From assembly GCA_019104905.1 (NCBI GenBank), contig JAHRXB010000234.1, forward strand, positions 1-9,004: a stretch of 9,004 bases of DNA. Direction: 5' to 3'. The notes beneath the pieces are model-generated. The model was not told the origin of the DNA and made no database searches. It saw nothing but the letters and a program-made list of their open reading frames with translations. This document shows, in pieces, positions 6,505-9,004 of this stretch. The translations under genes were made by a program, and so were the position numbers. Position 1 is the stretch's first letter; every line of letters starts with the position of its first letter. The DNA is from Bdellovibrio sp. Lineage in GTDB: Bacteria > Bdellovibrionota > Bdellovibrionia > Bdellovibrionales > Bdellovibrionaceae.

Positions 6505-7647
6505 ATGGAGTCATGGAGCCAAGTTCGCATATTTCACTCTGGGGACGAGTACTATCTCAGTCTCATTCAAGATATACGCCAGGCGAAATCCAGCGTCACC
6601 ATTGAATCCTACATCTTTGCCGTAGATAAGCTTACAAATTCGATTATAGAAGAACTGACAAAGGCCCGCGAACGAGGGTGCACCGTCAAAGTCATCGTCG
6701 ATGGATTTGGCTCTTACTATTCCATTCCGCAATTAGATAGACTCTTCGCTCAACGCGGAATTGAAATGCGCGTTTTCCACCCTTTCCCTTATCCCCTTTT
6801 ATGGGTCCGACGGCTTTTCTCTAAACACACCTCGCAACGATCTTGGGTTTTCAAAAGCATCAACAGACGCACCCATCGCAAGATCACGATCATCGATGAA
6901 AAACGAGCTTACTTAGGAAGCTTCAACTTCACTCAAGATCACTGTGAAAGCTTGATCGGCAAAAGAGCCTGGAGAGACACCGGTGTTTGGGTGGAAGGCC
7001 CCGCTGTTCGCCGCCTGGTTTTGGCTTTTCAAATCAGTTATCTTCGCACTTATCTCAAGGGGATTATTAATTGGCTGGGACGCTGGCACCCCAAGTCCGA
7101 ACCCCACGAAGCTCTTTTGCGACTCAACACCACTCAACGCATGAGACGCCGTCTTTACAAAGATCTTTTGATGAGACTCAATCGGGCGCAATCCCGCATT
7201 TACATAACAACAGCCTATTTTCTTCCCAAAAGAGCTTTGCTGAGAGCCCTTATGAAAGCGGCCCGCCGGGGAATTGACGTGAAAATTCTTATACCGGGGA
7301 AATCCGATGTTCCAATGGTGAAGTGGGCTGCCTTTTATATTATTCGTTTTTTGCTGCACAAAAGGGTTCCCATTTACGAATATCAAAAGACCATCCTCCA
7401 TGCCAAAACCATGATCATTGATAATGAGGCCTTTATCGGGTCCTTCAATCTGAATCATCGCAGCGTTCTTCATGATCTTGAGGTGGAAGTTATTTTGAAC
7501 GACCCAGACAGCCTGCACAATATGCTGCAACAATGGCAGATGGATATCGACAACTCAAAACTTGTCTCAGAAAAAGACTTTGCTGCCCCTTCTTGGTTGG
7601 CGCGCCTCCTCTATAGCATCGCCTTCCGCCTGCGTTATATGCTGTAG
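6505..7647 (+). CDS. Phospholipase D-superfamily phosphatidyltransferase, cardiolipin synthase-like (ClsB type)
   Basis: A 380-residue enzyme with the two HKD motifs of the phospholipase D superfamily: H124-K126-D131 (HRKITIID) followed by GSFNF (138-142), and H299-K301-D306 (HAKTMIID) followed by GSFNLNHRS (312-320). Paired HxK(x4)D motifs form one active site, which in cardiolipin synthases joins two phospholipid head groups via a phosphatidyl-histidine intermediate. The opening VRIFHSGDEYYLSLIQDI, then SSVTIESYIF, is typical of this group. There is no N-terminal membrane segment, unlike ClsA, and the size suits ClsB. The Arg-rich surface and the hydrophobic/basic C-terminal tail (SWLARLLYSIAFRLRYML) would suit inner-membrane association. 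The start is the first ATG; an in-frame TTG at 6424 would add 27 residues but overlaps the divergent gene. There is no visible Shine-Dalgarno. Family is sure; exact product (cardiolipin or another phospholipid) is inferred. Confidence 0.93.
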   Translation: MESWSQVRIFHSGDEYYLSLIQDIRQAKSSVTIESYIFAVDKLTNSIIEELTKARERGCTVKVIVDGFGSYYSIPQLDRLFAQRGIEMRVFHPFPYPLLWVRRLFSKHTSQRSWVFKSINRRTHRKITIIDEKRAYLGSFNFTQDHCESLIGKRAWRDTGVWVEGPAVRRLVLAFQISYLRTYLKGIINWLGRWHPKSEPHEALLRLNTTQRMRRRLYKDLLMRLNRAQSRIYITTAYFLPKRALLRALMKAARRGIDVKILIPGKSDVPMVKWAAFYIIRFLLHKRVPIYEYQKTILHAKTMIIDNEAFIGSFNLNHRSVLHDLEVEVILNDPDSLHNMLQQWQMDIDNSKLVSEKDFAAPSWLARLLYSIAFRLRYML

Positions 7648-7658
7648 TTTTTTATTTT
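7611..7658 (+). terminator. Intrinsic terminator built into the 3' end of the phospholipase D-family gene
   Basis: CTATAGCAT (7611-7619) pairs with ATGCTGTAG (7639-7647) as a 9-base-pair stem with one G-T wobble. The 19-base loop contains a possible inner CGC/GCG pair. The descending arm ends exactly at the TAG stop and is followed at once by T6-A-T4 (7648-7658). The stem is not GC-rich, so efficiency is uncertain, but position and T-tract are right for rho-independent termination. Confidence 0.6.
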
Positions 7659-7685
7659 GACCCTTGCTTGCGAATTGGTGATCCT
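7657..7685 (+). promoter_or_regulatory. Putative promoter placing transcription start at the ATG of the P-loop gene
   Basis: TTGACC (7657-7662, five of six to TTGACA), a 17-base spacer and GATCCT (7680-7685, only three of six but keeping the second A and final T). The predicted transcript start is 7692, the A of the ATG. The -35 box overlaps the last bases of the preceding terminator's T-tract. The weak -10 keeps confidence low. Confidence 0.35.
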
Positions 7686-7691
7686 AGGAGC

Positions 7692-8300
7692 ATGAATTCC
7701 TACGTCAAAATCGCTATTACTGGAGGCCCTTCCGGGGGAAAAACCACTCTTATCGAAGCTCTAAAAAAAGAGTTGGGCCAAAAGTGCGCTATCGTTCCTG
7801 AAGCAGCCAGTATCTTGTATCGGGGAGGCTTCCCGCGCTACAAAGAAGCTCAAGCCATGATTCATGCGCAAAAGGCGATCTACTTTACCCAAAGAGAACT
7901 GGAAGAACTGATTTGCATCGTCAGCAAAAAAAATCTTATTGTCTGCGATCGCGGCTCTTTAGATAGCGTCGCTTATTGGCCTGACAGTGAGGCGCATTTT
8001 TTCTCAGCCATGGAAAGCTCCAAAGAAAAAGAATTCGCCCGTTATGACTGGGTCATTCACTTAGACACCGCCTCTGTGGAGTTTTACGACACCACCAATC
8101 CCATTCGCACGGAAACGTTTCAAGAGGCCTGGGACCTTAATGCTAAAATAAAAAAAGCCTGGGAGGGACACCCTCGTCGCGTGATCATCTCTCACAACGA
8201 GGACTTTCTCTCGAAAATGACAACGTCTTTGGCTGTCATCCACGCGATCATGGCGCACAAAAGCGCCGACGAGATCAAAAAGGAGATCCTGCAATGCTAA
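7692..8300 (+). CDS. P-loop ATPase/kinase of the AAA_28 (NadR-kinase-like) family
   Basis: A 202-residue cytoplasmic nucleotide-binding protein. The Walker A loop is GGPSGGKTT (11-19; K17, T18). It is followed by VPEAA (35-39), whose Glu is conserved in this family, and LIVCDRGSLDSVAYW (82-96), where DRG takes the Walker B/substrate-binding place. This layout is that of AAA_28 proteins and the ribosylnicotinamide-kinase domain of NadR, small kinases that phosphorylate nucleosides or related metabolites; the substrate here cannot be read from sequence. The start is uncertain: the ATG at 7692 has AGGAG only one base upstream, too close for normal use, while an in-frame TTG at 7668 has no Shine-Dalgarno and would add eight residues. 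A leaderless start at 7692 would resolve this. Its last seven bases overlap the start of the next gene, so the two are probably co-expressed. Confidence 0.85.
   Translation: MNSYVKIAITGGPSGGKTTLIEALKKELGQKCAIVPEAASILYRGGFPRYKEAQAMIHAQKAIYFTQRELEELICIVSKKNLIVCDRGSLDSVAYWPDSEAHFFSAMESSKEKEFARYDWVIHLDTASVEFYDTTNPIRTETFQEAWDLNAKIKKAWEGHPRRVIISHNEDFLSKMTTSLAVIHAIMAHKSADEIKKEILQC
8281..8285 (+). promoter_or_regulatory. Ribosome binding site inside the P-loop gene for the overlapping downstream gene
   Basis: AGGAG, preceded by AAAA, lies eight bases before the ATG at 8294, a near-ideal spacing. It sits within the last codons of the upstream gene and supports the overlapping start ATGCTAA, where the upstream stop is contained. 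Confidence 0.7.
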
Positions 8301-9004
8301 GATTGACTCTGCTGCTGTTGTGCCTTCTGTCGGCGTTTCCTTCTTGGGCGCAAACTCGGTCGAGCAAGTTAAAGCCTCTCTATTTCCAAGCGGACAAAAA
8401 CAATCTGCAAGTCCTTCCGCAAAGATTCGAGTACACCTTGCTCGACGAAGATCGCTTCAAGGTCGGCGACATCCTTCTTGATACCACTCAGGTGACCTTC
8501 CAGATTCAACCGTCCCCGAACAAAAAGGGCTTTTACCGCATTGTCTTTACCTGGCCCGCAGGACTCATCAAAGAGGGCGAATTAGCCGTCAAAAACAATT
8601 CCGGCAAAGCGATTCTCAACACTTTGGTTTCCAAAGCCCAAGTGCATATTACTCAAGCCACGACTCAACAAGAACAAGGACAAGAAAGTCTTCGTTCCGA
8701 AATCGCCACATTCACCGTTGATGACGTCGAGGCCAATCTTGTTGATAGCATGAAATATCTGCCCTTCATGGTGTTCTGTCTTTACCGTGAAAGTGATGAG
8801 ACCCGCCTCTATCTCTGCTCCAAGGAACTTTATCTAAGCTCGCAACAGGGACAGATGACTGTTAAATCTCGCTCCACCACAAAAAAATCAGCTCAGATTG
8901 AAATCAACGGCAAAGTGGTTGGAAACCAGGGCATCATTTATCTCAATGAACGAAGCGAAAGCGTCGCCTTCAAAGCCCAAACCCAATCAGGAGCCTTCTT
9001 AGAA
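8294..9004 (+). CDS. Exported protein of unknown function (3' partial)
   Basis: The frame is open for 237 codons from the ATG to the right edge with no stop, so the gene continues outside the window. The N-terminus is a textbook signal peptide: MLRL, a Leu-rich core, then SAFPSWA with likely signal peptidase I cleavage after A19. Cys10 is preceded by Leu, so it is not a lipobox. The mature part is predominantly beta-type and polar, with two Cys (162 and 175) that could form a disulfide in the periplasm, a Gln-rich patch (about 118-130) and no recognised domain. Start evidence is strong: AGGAG eight bases upstream and a 7-base overlap with the P-loop gene's stop, typical of coupled translation. 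It resembles the big protein at the left edge only in style (exported, beta-rich, sparse Cys); I see no clear sequence match. The gene is sure; the role is unknown, perhaps cell envelope or predation-related. Confidence 0.85.
   Translation, partial: MLRLTLLLLCLLSAFPSWAQTRSSKLKPLYFQADKNNLQVLPQRFEYTLLDEDRFKVGDILLDTTQVTFQIQPSPNKKGFYRIVFTWPAGLIKEGELAVKNNSGKAILNTLVSKAQVHITQATTQQEQGQESLRSEIATFTVDDVEANLVDSMKYLPFMVFCLYRESDETRLYLCSKELYLSSQQGQMTVKSRSTTKKSAQIEINGKVVGNQGIIYLNERSESVAFKAQTQSGAFLE

Noticed and set aside
6438..6530. N-terminal extension of the subtilase-like protein by 31 residues
   Set aside because: It would put an Arg/Lys-rich stretch ahead of a good signal peptide and overlap the start of the divergent phospholipase D-family gene.
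6913..7533. Open minus-strand frame of 206 codons opposite the phospholipase D-family gene
   Set aside because: The plus-strand frame carries both HKD motifs across the same stretch; the antisense translation shows no recognisable features.
1..9004. CRISPR array, insertion sequence, tRNA or rRNA, phage genes, or toxin-antitoxin pair
   Set aside because: I looked for spaced direct repeats, transposase motifs, terminal inverted repeats, cloverleaf-like segments and small paired genes and saw none.

Overview
The window looks like chromosomal DNA of a Bdellovibrio-like predatory deltaproteobacterium (Bdellovibrionota). This is inferred from moderate GC, tight packing of short convergent and divergent gene pairs, large uncharacterised exported proteins with no obvious relatives, and the family mix. 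No rRNA, tRNA or marker gene is present to prove it. I see no mobile element, CRISPR array, tRNA or rRNA. No gap between genes exceeds about 105 bases.

Layout: (1) 1-2744 (+) is the 3' part of a very large beta-rich protein whose frame is open through the left edge. Its C-terminal third holds a Ser/Thr-rich alternating segment resembling beta-pore-forming proteins. (2) 2733-3473 (-) is a BtuF/TroA-like helical-backbone metal receptor without a signal peptide; its 3' end overlaps the first gene tail-to-tail by 12 bp. (3) 3474-3578 is a divergent promoter region whose two -35 boxes form a small palindrome. (4) 3579-4871 and 4873-5715 (+) are a two-gene operon: a conserved protein with a Rossmann/SDR-like start, then a plant TRZ1-type tRNase Z-like metallo-beta-lactamase. 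(5) 5724-6437 (-) is an exported protein or lipoprotein that looks like a degenerate subtilase fold. (6) 6505-7647 (+) is a two-HKD phospholipase D/cardiolipin-synthase-type enzyme, ending in an intrinsic terminator built into its stop codon. (7) 7692-8300 (+) is an AAA_28/NadR-kinase-like P-loop protein that overlaps, by 7 nt, (8) 8294-9004 (+), the 5' part of another exported protein that runs off the right edge.

Functionally the window mixes cell-envelope proteins (the two large edge proteins, the subtilase-like protein and the phospholipid synthase) with cytoplasmic enzymes (tRNase Z-like, P-loop kinase-like, metal/corrinoid receptor). I do not see one coherent pathway. The most interesting leads are the pore-former-like segment in the first gene, the apparently dead subtilase, the operon pairing the Rossmann-like protein with the TRZ1-type hydrolase, and two neighbouring genes that may be read from leaderless transcripts.
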